Assembly: GCF_039566955.1 (NCBI RefSeq)
Contig: NZ_CP154796.1
Coordinates: 5,332,001-5,396,000, forward strand
Length of the DNA stretch: 64,000 nucleotides
Direction of reading: 5' to 3'
Origin: Micromonospora sp. DSM 45708
GTDB lineage: Bacteria > Actinomycetota > Actinomycetes > Mycobacteriales > Micromonosporaceae
The notes beneath the pieces were generated by a model. That model was not told the DNA's origin. It saw only the letters and a program-made list of their open reading frames with translations, and ran no database searches. The position numbers and the translations under genes are program-made. Positions 1-9,800 of this stretch are shown here, in pieces; within the stretch, counting starts at the first letter, position 1, and each line of letters begins with the position of its first letter.

Positions 1-228
1 CCGGTCGGCGGCGCCGACCAGCACCCGCTCGCCGGGGTCGAGCTGGCCGGCGGTGACCTGCCGGGCGAACTCCAGCACCAGCAGGATCTTGAAGACGGAC
101 GCGATGACGATCTGCTCGTCGGCGCGCAGCGCCACCTCGCGCGACGGGTCGTCCACGTCGGCGACGTGCAGGCACCCGCTCAGCCCGGCCCGTCCGAAGA
201 TCTCCCCGACCCGTTGCGCCGCATCCAC
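1..228 (-). CDS. Class A beta-lactamase-like serine hydrolase, 3' end cut by window edge
   Basis: Only the first 76 codons are inside the window; the gene reads off the left edge. The visible part is a short alpha-helical N-terminus followed by a beta-hairpin and the tetrad S-V-F-K, which matches the SxxK nucleophile motif of class A beta-lactamases and related serine hydrolases. I see no signal peptide, so this may be one of the cytoplasmic actinobacterial serine hydrolases rather than a secreted lactamase. No ATG is available in frame; the GTG at 228 is the best start. It diverges from the LysR gene with only 38 bp between start codons, the ampR-ampC type layout, which suggests control by that regulator. 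The SDN and KTG motifs lie outside the window and cannot be checked. Confidence 0.7.
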   Translation of the reverse strand, partial: MDAAQRVGEIFGRAGLSGCLHVADVDDPSREVALRADEQIVIASVFKILLVLEFARQVTAGQLDPGERVLVGAADR

Positions 229-266
229 CCCGTCACGGTAACCAGCATGGGGGCTAGGGTGCGCGG

Positions 267-1244
267 GTGGACCTGCTGCGACATCTGCGGCACTTCGTGG
301 TGGTCGCCCGGGAGCTGCACTTCGGCCGGGCCGCCGAGACGCTGGGCATGGCGCAGCCGCCGCTGAGCCAGTCGATCCGGCGGCTGGAGCGGGAGTTGGG
401 CGCGACGCTCTTCGACCGGTCGCAACGGCAGGTCCGTCTCACCATCGCCGGCCAGTTGCTGCTCGGCGAGGCGGACGACCTGCTCGCCGGCGAACGCCGA
501 CTGCGCCACCTCGCCGACCAGGTACGCCGGGGCACGCTGGGTGTGCTGCGCGCCGGCGTACCCCCGGAGACCCCGGCGGTGACGTTGCGCGCGTTGCTCG
601 ACGGGCTGGCCGCCCGCGCACCCGGGCTCGACCTCGATCTGCACGAGCTGACCAGCGCCGAGCAGCGGCGGATGCTGGCGGAGGGCCGGCTGGACGTCGG
701 CCTGCTGCACCATCCGGCGGAGGAGGCCGGGCTGCGGTTCGGGGAGCCGGTGGACGTGCCGGTCGGGGCGTTGCTGCCCCGGACCTCGCCGCTGGCCCGG
801 GCCCGTGAGGTCGCGCTGGCCGACCTGGCCGGTCTGGACCTGGTCACCGCGCCGCCGGCCACCGCCCCCGGGTGGCACGAGCACCTGCTGACGGTGTGCC
901 GGCAGCACGGTTTCGTCCCGTCCCGGGTCCGACCGGCGCGCAACCCGGAGTTCCTGTTCGGATTGCTCCTGGCCGGCGGGGCGGTGGCCGTCGAGCCGGC
1001 GGCGCTGGCGCGACGGGAACCTCGCATCGCCTGGCGGTCGCTCGCCGGCGCACCGCTGGTACGGCGGATCTCCGCGGCCTGGCCGAGCCGGGCGGCGCAC
1101 CCGGCGGCGCCGATGTTCGGGCAGCTCGCCACGGAGGTGCTGGCGGCGCCGGAGACGCCGGTCGGCCCGGCGCTGGTCGCCCCCGCGGCCCGGCCGTGGC
1201 CGGTGCTCTTCGAGGCCGGGCGGGACGGAAAGTTGTCGCTCTGA
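267..1244 (+). CDS. LysR-family transcriptional regulator
   Basis: 325-residue protein, the usual length for LysR regulators. Residues 1-60 form the winged helix-turn-helix, including the AAETLGMAQPPLSQSIRRLE recognition segment and the following LGATLFDRS turn. Residues ~90-300 look like the periplasmic-binding-type effector domain. Start is the GTG at 267. It diverges from the beta-lactamase-like gene on its left, so by analogy with AmpR it probably regulates that gene and itself from the shared 38-bp spacer. The effector cannot be deduced. The C-terminal ~30 residues are Pro/Ala-rich and extend past the conserved fold. Confidence 0.93.
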   Translation: MDLLRHLRHFVVVARELHFGRAAETLGMAQPPLSQSIRRLERELGATLFDRSQRQVRLTIAGQLLLGEADDLLAGERRLRHLADQVRRGTLGVLRAGVPPETPAVTLRALLDGLAARAPGLDLDLHELTSAEQRRMLAEGRLDVGLLHHPAEEAGLRFGEPVDVPVGALLPRTSPLARAREVALADLAGLDLVTAPPATAPGWHEHLLTVCRQHGFVPSRVRPARNPEFLFGLLLAGGAVAVEPAALARREPRIAWRSLAGAPLVRRISAAWPSRAAHPAAPMFGQLATEVLAAPETPVGPALVAPAARPWPVLFEAGRDGKLSL

Positions 1245-1284
1245 TCTCCCGGAGTTCACCAGGCACCGACTAACATCGCTGATC

Positions 1285-2460
1285 ATGAATATCAAGAGCG
1301 TCACCCGCTCGCGACCCGGGCGGCTGATCGCGGCGGTCGTGCTGACCGTCACCGTCGCGACCCCACTGGCGGTGACCGGCGCGGCATCGGCGGCCACCAC
1401 GCTGACCGTGGCGCAGGCGCTGGCCGCCCAGGACGGTCGCGCCGCCACCGTCACCGGATACGTCATCGGCCAACCCACCGCGACGAACACGGTGATCACG
1501 TCCGGCTTCACCGCGGACACCGCGATCGCGATCGCCGACCAGGCCACCGAGACCAGCACCGGCCGGATGCTGTACGTGCAGGTCACCGCCGCCTGGCGGA
1601 GCACCTTCGGGCTGCTCACCAACCCGTCCCTGCGAGGCCGGCAGGTGACCGCGACCGGCACCCTGACCGCGTACTTCAGCCACGGCGGCCTGAAGGACCC
1701 GAGCGCGATGAGCCTCGGCGGCGGGACCAGCCCGAGCCCGAGCCCGACCCCGAGCCCGACCGGCACCACGTCGCCCACCGGCTACTACGCCGCCGCGACC
1801 GGCAAGACCGGGCCGGCGCTGCGCACCGCGCTGCACGCCATCATCAGGACCCAGACCCGGTTGACGTACGACCAGGTGTGGGACGCGCTCAAGGACACCG
1901 ACCAGGACCCGGCGAACCCGGCCAACGTCATCCTGCTCTACAGCGGGCGCTCGCAGAGCAAGACCAGCAACGGCGGCGGCGTCGACGACTGGAACCGCGA
2001 GCACGTCTGGGCCAAGTCGCACGGCGACTTCGGCACCGCCACCGGCCCCGGCACCGACGTGCACCACCTGCGACCGGAGGACGTGTCGGTCAACTCGCTG
2101 CGCGGCAACAAGGACTTCGACACCGGCGGCAGCACGGTGGCCGAGGCGCCCGGCTGCTACACCGACGCCGACTCGTTCGAGCCGCGCAACGCGGTGAAGG
2201 GCGACGTCGCCCGGATGATCCTCTACATGGCGATCCGGTACGAGGGCGACGACGGCTGGCCGGACCTGGAGCCGAACGACTCGGTGGCCAACGGGAGCGC
2301 GCCCCGGCTCGGCCGGCTGTCGAAGCTGCTCGCCTGGAACGAGCAGGACCCGCCGGACGCGTTCGAGCAGCGCCGCAACCAACGCATCTACGAGCGCTGG
2401 CAGGGCAACCGCAATCCGTTCGTCGACCACCCCGAGTGGGCGCGGTCCATCTGGGGCTGA
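1285..2460 (+). CDS. Secreted endonuclease I family nuclease with N-terminal OB-fold-like domain
   Basis: 391 residues. Residues 1-37 are a classic Sec signal peptide ending A-S-A-A. Residues ~38-135 resemble the OB-fold-like DUF6359 domain found in secreted nucleases such as Bacillus YhcR. A Pro/Ser/Thr linker (about 148-163, SPSPTPSPTG) leads into an endonuclease I domain (~165-391) with the His-metal core seen as W-N-R-E-H-V-W near 236 and D-V-H-H-L-R-P near 258, then an N-S-x-R-G-N-K segment. Family members cleave single- and double-stranded DNA or RNA without sequence preference using a bound Mg2+. It is probably exported to scavenge extracellular DNA. It stands alone, 41 bp after the LysR gene and in the same direction. 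Confidence 0.92.
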   Translation: MNIKSVTRSRPGRLIAAVVLTVTVATPLAVTGAASAATTLTVAQALAAQDGRAATVTGYVIGQPTATNTVITSGFTADTAIAIADQATETSTGRMLYVQVTAAWRSTFGLLTNPSLRGRQVTATGTLTAYFSHGGLKDPSAMSLGGGTSPSPSPTPSPTGTTSPTGYYAAATGKTGPALRTALHAIIRTQTRLTYDQVWDALKDTDQDPANPANVILLYSGRSQSKTSNGGGVDDWNREHVWAKSHGDFGTATGPGTDVHHLRPEDVSVNSLRGNKDFDTGGSTVAEAPGCYTDADSFEPRNAVKGDVARMILYMAIRYEGDDGWPDLEPNDSVANGSAPRLGRLSKLLAWNEQDPPDAFEQRRNQRIYERWQGNRNPFVDHPEWARSIWG

Positions 2461-2610
2461 CCGCTTGCCCCCGATCACCCGCCCCTCCTCCGGCCGCGCG
2501 GCGGGCCGACCCCCGTTTGACCGGCCCGCCGCGTCCTGGTTCCGCACCACCCGCCGGAGCGGGCGTCGTTGCCTGCCATTGCAGCCCACCGCGCCCGGCG
2601 CGCGCCAATG

Positions 2611-2628
2611 ATTCGACGGTGCTCGAAT
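2611..2628. promoter_or_regulatory. Upstream dyad (ATTCGA-N6-TCGAAT), likely regulator site
   Basis: Perfect 6-bp inverted repeat with a 6-nt centre, ATTCGACGGTGCTCGAAT. Its 16-bp core is, with one mismatch, the reverse complement of the second dyad 70 bp downstream in front of the aldo/keto reductase gene. Two related sites at this spacing suggest a dimeric regulator that binds both. Confidence 0.5.
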
Positions 2629-2676
2629 GGTGCCGCCACGCCGACCGGCCCCCGGCGATCCGCTGGACGCCGGGGT

Positions 2677-2707
2677 TTGACTTCGAGCACCCTCGAAGGG
2701 GCAGGGT
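2677..2707 (+). promoter_or_regulatory. MerR-type promoter with operator dyad
   Basis: A -35 TTGACT (2677-2682) and a weak -10 CAGGGT (2702-2707) are separated by 19 bp, the over-long spacing typical of MerR-activated promoters. A perfect 7-bp dyad, CTTCGAG-CACC-CTCGAAG (2681-2698), fills the spacer where a MerR dimer would bind. No merR gene is adjacent, so the regulator must be encoded elsewhere. Confidence 0.6.
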
Positions 2708-2739
2708 GGCGGAAACGCTCCGACGGGGAGGACCCAGAC

Positions 2740-3723
2740 ATGCGTTACCGCACCATCGGCACCGACCCGGCCACCCGCCGCGAGGTCAGCGTGCTCAGCC
2801 TCGGCGCGATGCTGTTCGGCACCGCCACCGACGAGACCACCGCCTACGCCATCCTCGACCGGTACGTCGAGGCCGGCGGCACGTTCGTGGACACCTCGGA
2901 CAACTACGCCTTCTGGCAGAACGGCGGCCAGGGCGGGGAGAGCGAGACGCTCCTCGGCCGCTGGCGGCGCAGCCGTGGAATCGGCACCGAGATCGTGTTC
3001 GCCACCAAGCTCGGCGCCCGCCCGCTCGCGCCCGGCACCAGCTACGTGGACAACCCGGAGGGATTGTCGGCCACGGTGATCCGCGAGTCCGCCGAGCGCA
3101 GCCGCGAGCGGCTCGGCGTCGACCGGATCGACCTGCTCTACGCCCACATCGAGGACCGGACCGTCCGGCTGCGCGAGACGGTGGAGGGCTTCGCGGAGCT
3201 GGTCGCCGAGGGCACGGTCGGGCTGCTGGGCGCGAGCAACCACCGCGCCTGGCGGGTCGAGCGGGCCCGGGGGATCGCGGCGTCGGCCGGGCTGCCCGGG
3301 TACGAGGTGCTCCAGTACCACCGCAGCTACCTGCCGCCCCGCGTGGACCGACCGAGCGACCTGGACCCGGACGGCGACATCGGCTGGGCCGGCCCCGACC
3401 TGGTCAGCTACCTGCGGGCCGAGCCGCAGCTCACCCTGGTCGCGTACTCGCCGCTGCTCAAGGGCGCGTACGCGCGGCCGGAGCGGCTCGGCGAGGCGTA
3501 CGCCCTGCCCGGCGCCCCGGCCCGGCTGGAGGCGCTACGCGCGGTGGCCGCCGAGAGCGGCGCCACGGTCAACCAGGTGGTGCTGGCCTGGCTGATGGGC
3601 GGCGACGTGCCGGCGATCCCGCTGGTCGGCTTCTCCTCGGTGGCGCAGTTGGACGAGGCCCTGGCCGCGGTGGACCTGGAGCTGACCGCCGAGCAGCGCA
3701 AGCGACTGGACGCGGCGCACTGA
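2740..3723 (+). CDS. Aldo/keto reductase
   Basis: 327 residues. The start is the ATG at 2740, preceded by a GGGGAGG ribosome binding site; longer in-frame reading exists upstream but runs through the MerR-type promoter. It has the TIM-barrel pattern of the aldo/keto reductase family: V-D-T-S-D-N-Y near residue 45 (Asp and Tyr of the catalytic tetrad), a conserved Lys in the F-A-T-K-L segment near 90, a Y-A-H segment near 129, and the G-A-S-N-H turn. These enzymes reduce carbonyls using NADPH. The MerR-type promoter suggests induction by an electrophile, oxidant or drug, so a detoxification role is likely. The substrate is unknown. Confidence 0.92.
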   Translation: MRYRTIGTDPATRREVSVLSLGAMLFGTATDETTAYAILDRYVEAGGTFVDTSDNYAFWQNGGQGGESETLLGRWRRSRGIGTEIVFATKLGARPLAPGTSYVDNPEGLSATVIRESAERSRERLGVDRIDLLYAHIEDRTVRLRETVEGFAELVAEGTVGLLGASNHRAWRVERARGIAASAGLPGYEVLQYHRSYLPPRVDRPSDLDPDGDIGWAGPDLVSYLRAEPQLTLVAYSPLLKGAYARPERLGEAYALPGAPARLEALRAVAAESGATVNQVVLAWLMGGDVPAIPLVGFSSVAQLDEALAAVDLELTAEQRKRLDAAH

Positions 3724-3736
3724 CCGGTCGGCCCGG

Positions 3737-4237
3737 TCAGCGCGTCAGGTCGATCCGCCAGTCGTTCGAGCGCATCAGGTGCCCCGGCGGGTATTCGAAC
3801 TCCGTCGCGCCGAGCAACGTGAACCCGGCCTTGCGGCAGACCGCGTTCGACGCCGGGTTGTCCACCGACGGGTAGGCGTGCGCGAAGCGCCGGTCGCCCA
3901 CCGCCGAGGCGGCCACCACCACCGCACGCACCGCCGCCGTCGCCAACCCCCGGCCCTGGTGGGTCGGGAGCACCGCCCAACCCATCTCGTACACCTGCTC
4001 GTCGCGCCAGTCACGCGCCCAGAAGCCGACGCTGCCCACCTTCGTCCCGTCCGGCGTGACCACCGCGAACATGGTCCCGCTGCGCGGGCCCGGCCCGCGC
4101 AGGTAGCGCTCGTGGCGGGCGCGCACCTGCTCGTCGGTCTCCGGGCCGCCGGTGTGCGCCCGCACCTCGGGACTGTTCAGCGCCCGCAGCAACGCCAGGT
4201 CGTCGGTGCTCCATCGGAGAATGCGTACCTCGGTCAT
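3737..4237 (-). CDS. GNAT-family N-acetyltransferase
   Basis: 166 residues, a single GNAT domain. The acetyl-CoA loop is visible as T-H-Q-G-R-G-L-A-T-A (Q/R-x-x-G-x-G/A pattern) near residue 95, preceded by the G-W-A-V-L-P strand and followed by the N-P-A-S-N-A-V segment and K-A-G-F, typical of RimJ/RimL-like enzymes that modify a protein N-terminus or small amines. The ATG at 4237 is used. It converges with the aldo/keto reductase gene (13 bp apart) and diverges from the flavin reductase gene. The substrate cannot be told from sequence. Confidence 0.88.
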   Translation of the reverse strand: MTEVRILRWSTDDLALLRALNSPEVRAHTGGPETDEQVRARHERYLRGPGPRSGTMFAVVTPDGTKVGSVGFWARDWRDEQVYEMGWAVLPTHQGRGLATAAVRAVVVAASAVGDRRFAHAYPSVDNPASNAVCRKAGFTLLGATEFEYPPGHLMRSNDWRIDLTR

Positions 4238-4265
4238 CCGCCGATTCGACCAGAACCCCCTGACG

Positions 4266-4300
4266 AGACGGCCCGCCAGATCCGATCTGGCGGGCCGTCT
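4266..4300. repeat. Perfect 17+1+17 bp palindrome between divergent genes
   Basis: Seventeen-base arms starting AGACGGCCCGCCAGATC are exactly inverted around a single C. A strong GC-rich hairpin like this normally ends transcription, yet it lies between the divergent starts at 4237 and 4341, where no gene ends. It could insulate the two promoters, attenuate the flavin reductase transcript, or be a leftover of a lost gene. Confidence 0.8.
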
Positions 4301-4340
4301 GGCGCCTGACGGTCGAGGCCGGCAGTGAGGGAGGGGCGGC

Positions 4341-4895
4341 ATGACACCGTTGCGGCTCGCCGTGCTCATCGGCAGCACCCGGGAGGGACGGGTCGGTGAC
4401 CGGATCGGTCGCTGGTTCGCCGACCAGGCCCGTCGCCGCGCCGGGCTGGTCGTGCAGGAGATCGACCTGGCCGGGTACGACTTCCCGGCCGCCCTGCCCG
4501 CCGAGCCCACGCCGGCGATGCGGGCGTTCGTCACCCAGGTGGCACGCGCGGAGGCGTTCGTCGTGGTCACCCCGGAGTACAACCACAGCTTCCCGGCCTC
4601 GTTGAAACAGGCGATCGACTTCGCGTACGACGAGTGGCAGGCCAAGCCGGTCGGCTTCGTCTCGTACGGCTGCCGGTCGGTCGGCCGGTACGCGGTCGAC
4701 CAGCTCCGGACCGTCTTCACCGCGCTGCACGCGACCACCGTGCGGGACACCGTCGGCGTCGACCTGCTCGACGGCGAGCCCGACGGGCACACCGAGGAAC
4801 GGCTCCGGCAGGACGTCCGGCTGCTCCTCGACGAGCTGTGCTGGTGGGGCCTGGCGTTGCGCGAGGGGCGCGCGGCCCGCCCGTACGCCTGCTGA
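4341..4895 (+). CDS. NADPH-dependent FMN reductase family protein
   Basis: 184 residues with the flavodoxin-like fold of the NADPH-dependent FMN reductase family. The phosphate-binding loop for FMN is G-S-T-R-E-G-R at residues 11-17, and T-P-E-Y-N-H-S near 76 contacts the isoalloxazine ring. The ATG at 4341 is preceded by GGGAGGGG. Such proteins use NAD(P)H to reduce quinones, azo dyes or chromate through bound FMN. It lies 28 bp upstream of an exporter gene in the same direction, so the two may form one transcription unit: a reductase plus DrrAB-type exporter is consistent with protection from redox-active or planar aromatic drugs, which is inference. Confidence 0.9.
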   Translation: MTPLRLAVLIGSTREGRVGDRIGRWFADQARRRAGLVVQEIDLAGYDFPAALPAEPTPAMRAFVTQVARAEAFVVVTPEYNHSFPASLKQAIDFAYDEWQAKPVGFVSYGCRSVGRYAVDQLRTVFTALHATTVRDTVGVDLLDGEPDGHTEERLRQDVRLLLDELCWWGLALREGRAARPYAC

Positions 4896-4923
4896 GAACC
4901 ATCCATGGAGAAAGGTAGTGATC

Positions 4924-5937
4924 ATGAGTAACCGGAACACCGGGCTGGCCGTCGAGGCCGACGGCCTGATCCGGTCGTTCGGCTCGACCCGGGCGCTCGA
5001 CGGCCTGGACCTGCGGGTCCCCGCCGGCGCCGTCTACGGGATGCTCGGGCCCAACGGCGCCGGCAAGACCACCGCCGTACGCGTGCTGGCGACGCTGCTG
5101 CGTCCCGACGGCGGCACGGCCCGGGTCTTCGGCCACGACGTGGTCGCCGAGGCCGACGCGGTCCGCGCCCGGATGAGCCTGACCGGTCAGTACGCCTCGC
5201 TGGACGAGGACCTCACCGGCGCGGAGAACCTGGTCCTGCTGGGCCGGCTGCTCGGGCTGGGCCGCCCGGCGGCGCGGGATCGGGCCGAGGCGTTGCTCGC
5301 CGCGTTCGGGCTGACCGAGGCCGCCGGCCGGCAGGTGAAGAAGTACTCCGGCGGGATGCGGCGGCGCATCGACATCGCGGCGAGCATCCTGAACACGCCG
5401 GACCTGCTGTTCCTGGACGAGCCGACCACCGGGCTGGACCCGCGCAGCCGCAACCAGGTGTGGGAGATCGTCCGGGCGGTGGTGGCGCACGGCACCACTG
5501 TGCTGCTGACCACGCAGTACCTGGACGAGGCGGACCAGCTCGCCGGCCGGATCGCGGTGGTCGACCACGGCCGGGTGATCGCGGAGGGCACCCCGGGCGA
5601 GCTGAAGTCGTCGGTCGGGTCGGGCACCGTGCACGTGCGACTGCGCGACGCCGGGCAGCGACCCCGGGCCGAGCAGGTGCTGCGCACGACGTTGAACGTG
5701 CCGGTGCAGCTCGCCGCCGACCCGGTGGTGCTGACCGCCCGGGTCGGCGAGGACGGCACCGACCTGGAGGCCGGCGAGCATGCCGCCCGCGCGCTCGGTG
5801 AGCTGGCCCGGGCCGGCGTGGTGGTGGACGACTTCTCCCTCGGCCAGCCCAGCCTCGACGAGGTGTTCCTGGCCCTGACCGACCACCCGGCCGTCGCGGC
5901 GGACGACCGGGACGACGAACTGGAGGCCGCCCGATGA
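4924..5937 (+). CDS. ABC transporter ATP-binding protein, DrrA type
   Basis: 337 residues. Walker A is G-P-N-G-A-G-K-T-T near 42, the signature is Y-S-G-G-M-R-R-R near 142, Walker B is L-L-F-L-D-E-P near 162, and the Q-loop and H-loop region ends [10 protein letters not shown]. The C-terminal ~90 residues match the DrrA extension (an [10 protein letters not shown] segment near 318) that couples to the permease. The ATG at 4924 sits 8 nt after AAAGG; the GTG at 4918 is too close to it. It overlaps the permease gene by 4 bp (ATGA). With that gene it should form a drug exporter of the daunorubicin-resistance type; the cargo is unknown. Confidence 0.94.
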   Translation: MSNRNTGLAVEADGLIRSFGSTRALDGLDLRVPAGAVYGMLGPNGAGKTTAVRVLATLLRPDGGTARVFGHDVVAEADAVRARMSLTGQYASLDEDLTGAENLVLLGRLLGLGRPAARDRAEALLAAFGLTEAAGRQVKKYSGGMRRRIDIAASILNTPDLLFLDEPTTGLDPRSRNQVWEIVRAVVAHGTTVLLTTQYLDEADQLAGRIAVVDHGRVIAEGTPGELKSSVGSGTVHVRLRDAGQRPRAEQVLRTTLNVPVQLAADPVVLTARVGEDGTDLEAGEHAARALGELARAGVVVDDFSLGQPSLDEVFLALTDHPAVAADDRDDELEAAR

Positions 5938-6788
5938 GCGACACCGCGACCACCACCGGGCGGGCCCCGTCCGTCTACGTGCCCTCCACCGAGGCGCTGG
6001 CCACCGTGCTCGCCCCCGGTGAGCGACCGGCCCCGCCGGGGCCGCTGTCGGCGTCGCTGACGTTCGGCTGGCGGGCCGTGCTGAAGATCAAGCACGTGCC
6101 GGAGCAGTTGTTCGACGTGACCGCGTTCCCGATCATCATGGTGCTGATGTTCACGTACCTGTTCGGCGGCGCGCTCGCCGACAGCCCGCGCGCGTACCTC
6201 CAGTTCTTCCTGCCCGGCATCATGGTCACCAGCGTCGTCATGATCACCATGTACACCGGGGTCGGGCTGAACAACGACATCGAGAAGGGCGTCTTCGACC
6301 GGATCCGGACGCTGCCGGTGTGGCGGCCCGCGGCGCTGGTCGGCATGATCTTCGGCGACGTGCTGCGCTACATCCTGGCCGCGGTGGTCATCCTGGCCGT
6401 GGGGCTGGTGCTCGGCTTCCGTCCCGACGGCGGGCTGCCGGGGGTGCTGGCCGGCATCGGCCTGCTGGTGGTCTTCTCGTTCGCGTTCTCCTGGGTGTGG
6501 ACGTTCTTCGGCCTGGTGCTGCGCAGCGAGAAGTCGGTGATGGGCGTCAGCATGATGGTGTTGTTCCCGCTGACGTTCCTGAGCAACGTGTTCGTCGAGC
6601 CGGCCACCATGCCGGGCTGGTTGCAGGCGTTCGTCAAGGTCAACCCGGTGACCCACCTGGTCGCCTCGGTCCGGGCCGCGATGGCCGGCGCCACGGACGC
6701 CACGAACACGATGTGGCTGCTGCTGTGGAGCGCCGGGTTCGTGGTGGTGTTCGGCACGCTGACCATGCGCCGCTACAACCGGCGCTGA
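5934..6788 (+). CDS. ABC transporter permease, DrrB type
   Basis: 284 residues with about six predicted membrane segments in the ABC-2 arrangement: after a ~45-residue cytoplasmic start come segments near 60-85, 95-120, 135-165, 170-195, 200-220 and 255-275. The segment with F-L-P-G-I-M-V near 92 is characteristic of ABC-2 exporters of the DrrB branch. It is translationally coupled to the ATPase gene by an ATGA overlap. A strong terminator hairpin follows its stop codon. It should form the membrane channel of the exporter. Confidence 0.93.
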   Translation: MSDTATTTGRAPSVYVPSTEALATVLAPGERPAPPGPLSASLTFGWRAVLKIKHVPEQLFDVTAFPIIMVLMFTYLFGGALADSPRAYLQFFLPGIMVTSVVMITMYTGVGLNNDIEKGVFDRIRTLPVWRPAALVGMIFGDVLRYILAAVVILAVGLVLGFRPDGGLPGVLAGIGLLVVFSFAFSWVWTFFGLVLRSEKSVMGVSMMVLFPLTFLSNVFVEPATMPGWLQAFVKVNPVTHLVASVRAAMAGATDATNTMWLLLWSAGFVVVFGTLTMRRYNRR

Positions 6789-6795
6789 CGCCGCG

Positions 6796-6836
6796 GGGGT
6801 GGCGGGGGTCCGGACGCTTCGGGCCCCCGCCACCCC
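6796..6836. terminator. Bidirectional hairpin terminator
   Basis: A 17-bp stem (left arm GGGGTGGCGGGGGTCCG) with one T-G pair and a 7-nt loop lies 7 bp after the permease stop and 26 bp before the stop of the convergent ATPase gene. There is no T-tract, as is usual in actinobacteria. Confidence 0.8.
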
Positions 6837-6862
6837 GGCGGGGTGACGACATCGGTCGGGGC

Positions 6863-9800
6863 TCAGAGTCGCCAGCGCACCGGCTCGGCCGGCAGGTACC
6901 GGCAGGCACCGCCGGTGGTGACCGACTCGCGCAGGTGCGCGGCGAGCGTCGGGTGCCGCTGCTCGATCCGGCGCAGCGTGTCCCGGATCCGGCCGGTCAC
7001 CGCCTTGCGCGCCCGCTCGGCCTGGTCGCCGAGGCGGCGGCTGCGCCCGGCCAGCCCGGCGGCGGCGCGCAACTGGTCGAGCAGGGCCGCGCGTTCGGCG
7101 TCCAGGGCCGCCAGCCGCCGCTCGTCGTCGCGCAGCGCGGCCCGGTCGATCTCGTCGTCGAGCCGCCGCAGGTGCTGCCGGTAGCGGGCCTTCGCCTGGT
7201 CGTCGAGCACCGGGTCGGCGCCGAGGCGGCGGGCCGCGACCAGCTCCGCGCCGGCGGCGGGGTCGAGCAGCTCGACCGCGGGCACGTCGACGCCGGGCCG
7301 GCTCAGCAGCAGCCGCAGGTCGTGCAGGCCCTTGGCGTCGGGCAGGTGCACCACCAGGCCGGCGTAGGCGAGCCGCCACACCGGACCGTCGAGGCGGAAC
7401 TCGGGCCGGCCCGCGTCGGCACCGTGGGCCTCCGCGTCGGGGCCGCCACCGGCCACGGAACCGGGTCGGGCGCGCGTGCCCGCACCGACCGTCATGCCGG
7501 CCCAACCGCTCGCGCCGGGACCACCCCGCAGCCCGCCCCGACCGGCCACACCTGACGTGGCCGCCGTCGTGGACCCGACCGGCGCGACCTCGCCGGCCCG
7601 CGCCGTCGTCACGGCCGTGCCGACGTCAGCGGCCCGCCGGCCGGCCAATAGGTCGGCCGCGGTGAGCCGCTCGACCACCTGGACCATGCCCAGCTCCCGC
7701 GCCTCGGCCACCGTCGCGGCCCGCAGCCGGGCCGCCTCGGCCGCGTCGCCCGGCCCGCCGCGCCCGGCGAGCGCGGTGACCAGCCCGGCCCGACCGAGCA
7801 CCGACCAGGGACGGGCACCCAGGCGGTCGGCGGCGGCCCGGGCCGCCGCGTAGCCGGCGACCGCGTCGTCCCACCTCCGCTCTGCCGCGTCCACAGCGGC
7901 CAGCCAGAGGTCGACCGGGCCGCCGATGTCGCAGCCGAACAGCGCGACCATCCACCGCCCGCGGTGCGGCGCCAGGGCCGCCCGCGCCTCGGCGCAGCGG
8001 CGGGGGTCGCCGTCCACGGCCGCCGCCTGGGCCCGCGACCGCAGCCACAGCGCCGACACCGGCCGGGGGTACGCGGTGCCGGCCGCCTCGATGCCGCCGA
8101 CGAGCCGCAGCACCGCGCCCGCGTCGCCGCGCTCGGCGGCGGTGATCGCCCGGAGCAGCTCCATCTGCGGGTGGTTGGCCGCGCCCGGCCGGTCGAGCAC
8201 GGCTTCGGCCTCGGCGAGCCGCCCACGCAGCACCAGCAGGGACCAGCGCAGGTGGTGTGCCATGAAGGCGTGGTCGGAGTGCTCCCACTCGCCGTAGCCG
8301 TCCATCTCGGCGTAGCAGGCGTCGGCGGCGGCGAAGTCGCCCCGGAAGGCGGCGATGATGCCGCTGTCCACGGCCGCCGCCATCCGTTGCCGGGCCACGT
8401 CGCCCGCCCGGCAGCCGGCGACGAACGCGGCCAGCTCGTCCCGGTACGCCGGGTCGCCCAGCTCCAGCAGCGCCACCCAGCGCAGCGACGTGGCCCACAG
8501 CTCGGTGTCCCGGTCGCCGCCACGGCGGGCCACCTCGCGGATCTCCGCGGTGACCACGGCCCGCTCCTCGGCCGTGCCCAGCCCCCAGGTGGTGTCGTGG
8601 CGGGCCCACAGGCTGAACGTGAGCGCCTCGTCGTCCCGGCCGTGCCGGGCGAGCGTCTCGGTCGCGGTGATGAGGTCGGTGACCAGGGCGCGTGTCGACC
8701 GCTCCGGGTCGGGCGGGCCGATCAACCGGTGGTACGCCTCCCGGACCAGCGCGTCGGCGTCGAGCCGACGCCGGGTGGCCGAGTGCTGGCTGCGGGCGGT
8801 GAGCGCCACCCGGGCCAGCACGGCCGGCTCGTCCAGCCCCCGGGCCAGCGCGGCGGCGTCGACGAGCAGTTGCTCGGCCTCGCCCGGCGTGCCGGCGTGG
8901 TGCAGCAGCCCGGCCAGCTCCAGCAGCACCCGGACCCGCCGGACCGGCTCGTCGGCGAGGCTCAGCGCGCGCCGGAAGTGCCGCACCGACTCCTCCACGG
9001 CCAGCCGGCCGCTGGCGTCCCGCGCGGCGGCCAGCAGCAGGTCGCCGGCGCGTACCGGGTCCAGCTCGGGACCCGCGAGCCACGCGTGGCGGGCCAGGTC
9101 GGCCGCGATGAGCCGGTCGGCGAGCGCGTCGTCGGCGCGGTCGACGGCCCGGACCACGGCGGCGTGCCGGGCACGCCGCGCATGCTCGGGCAGCCCGTCG
9201 TAGAGCGTCTCCCGGACCAGGTCGTGCACGAACGCGAACCGGCCGCCGCCGCGGGCCAGCACCAACCGGGCGGCGGCGGCCCGGTCGAGCAGCCGGTCGA
9301 CCTGCGCGGCCGGGGCGGGTACGCAGGCGGCCAGCGTCTGCCGGTGGAACTCGCGGCCCAGCACGGCGGCCACTGTCAACGCCTCGACCACCGGGGCGGG
9401 CAACTGGTCGAGCCGGCGACGCACCGCCTCCCGTACGCCGGGGGCGATGGTGTCGGCCAGACCGTCGGTGTGCCAGAGCCGGGCCGTCTGCTCGACGAAG
9501 AACGGGTTGCCGCCGGTGCGGCGGTGCACCTCGTCGACGAGGTCCGCGCCCGGTTCCCGGCCGGCGGTGCGGCGGATCAGCGCGGCCACCTCGTCGCGAC
9601 CCAGGCCGGTCAGCGTGACGGTGGTGGCCTTCGCGGCCAACGGCAGCAGCAGCGGACGCAACCGGTGGTCGTCAGCCTCCACCTCGGCGTCGCGGTAGGT
9701 GCCGATCACCAGCAGCCGCTCGAACCAGGTGTGCTGGGTGACGAACCGGAGCAGCCGCAACGATGCCGGGTCGGCCCAGTGCAGGTCGTCGAGGACCACC

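Noticed and set aside
180..1778. Very long open frames on the strand opposite clear genes (for example 180-1778, 1270-3321, 42023-44137)
   Set aside because: They mirror well-supported genes, are extremely Arg/Pro/Gly-rich and match no protein family; they arise from the GC bias of the third codon position.
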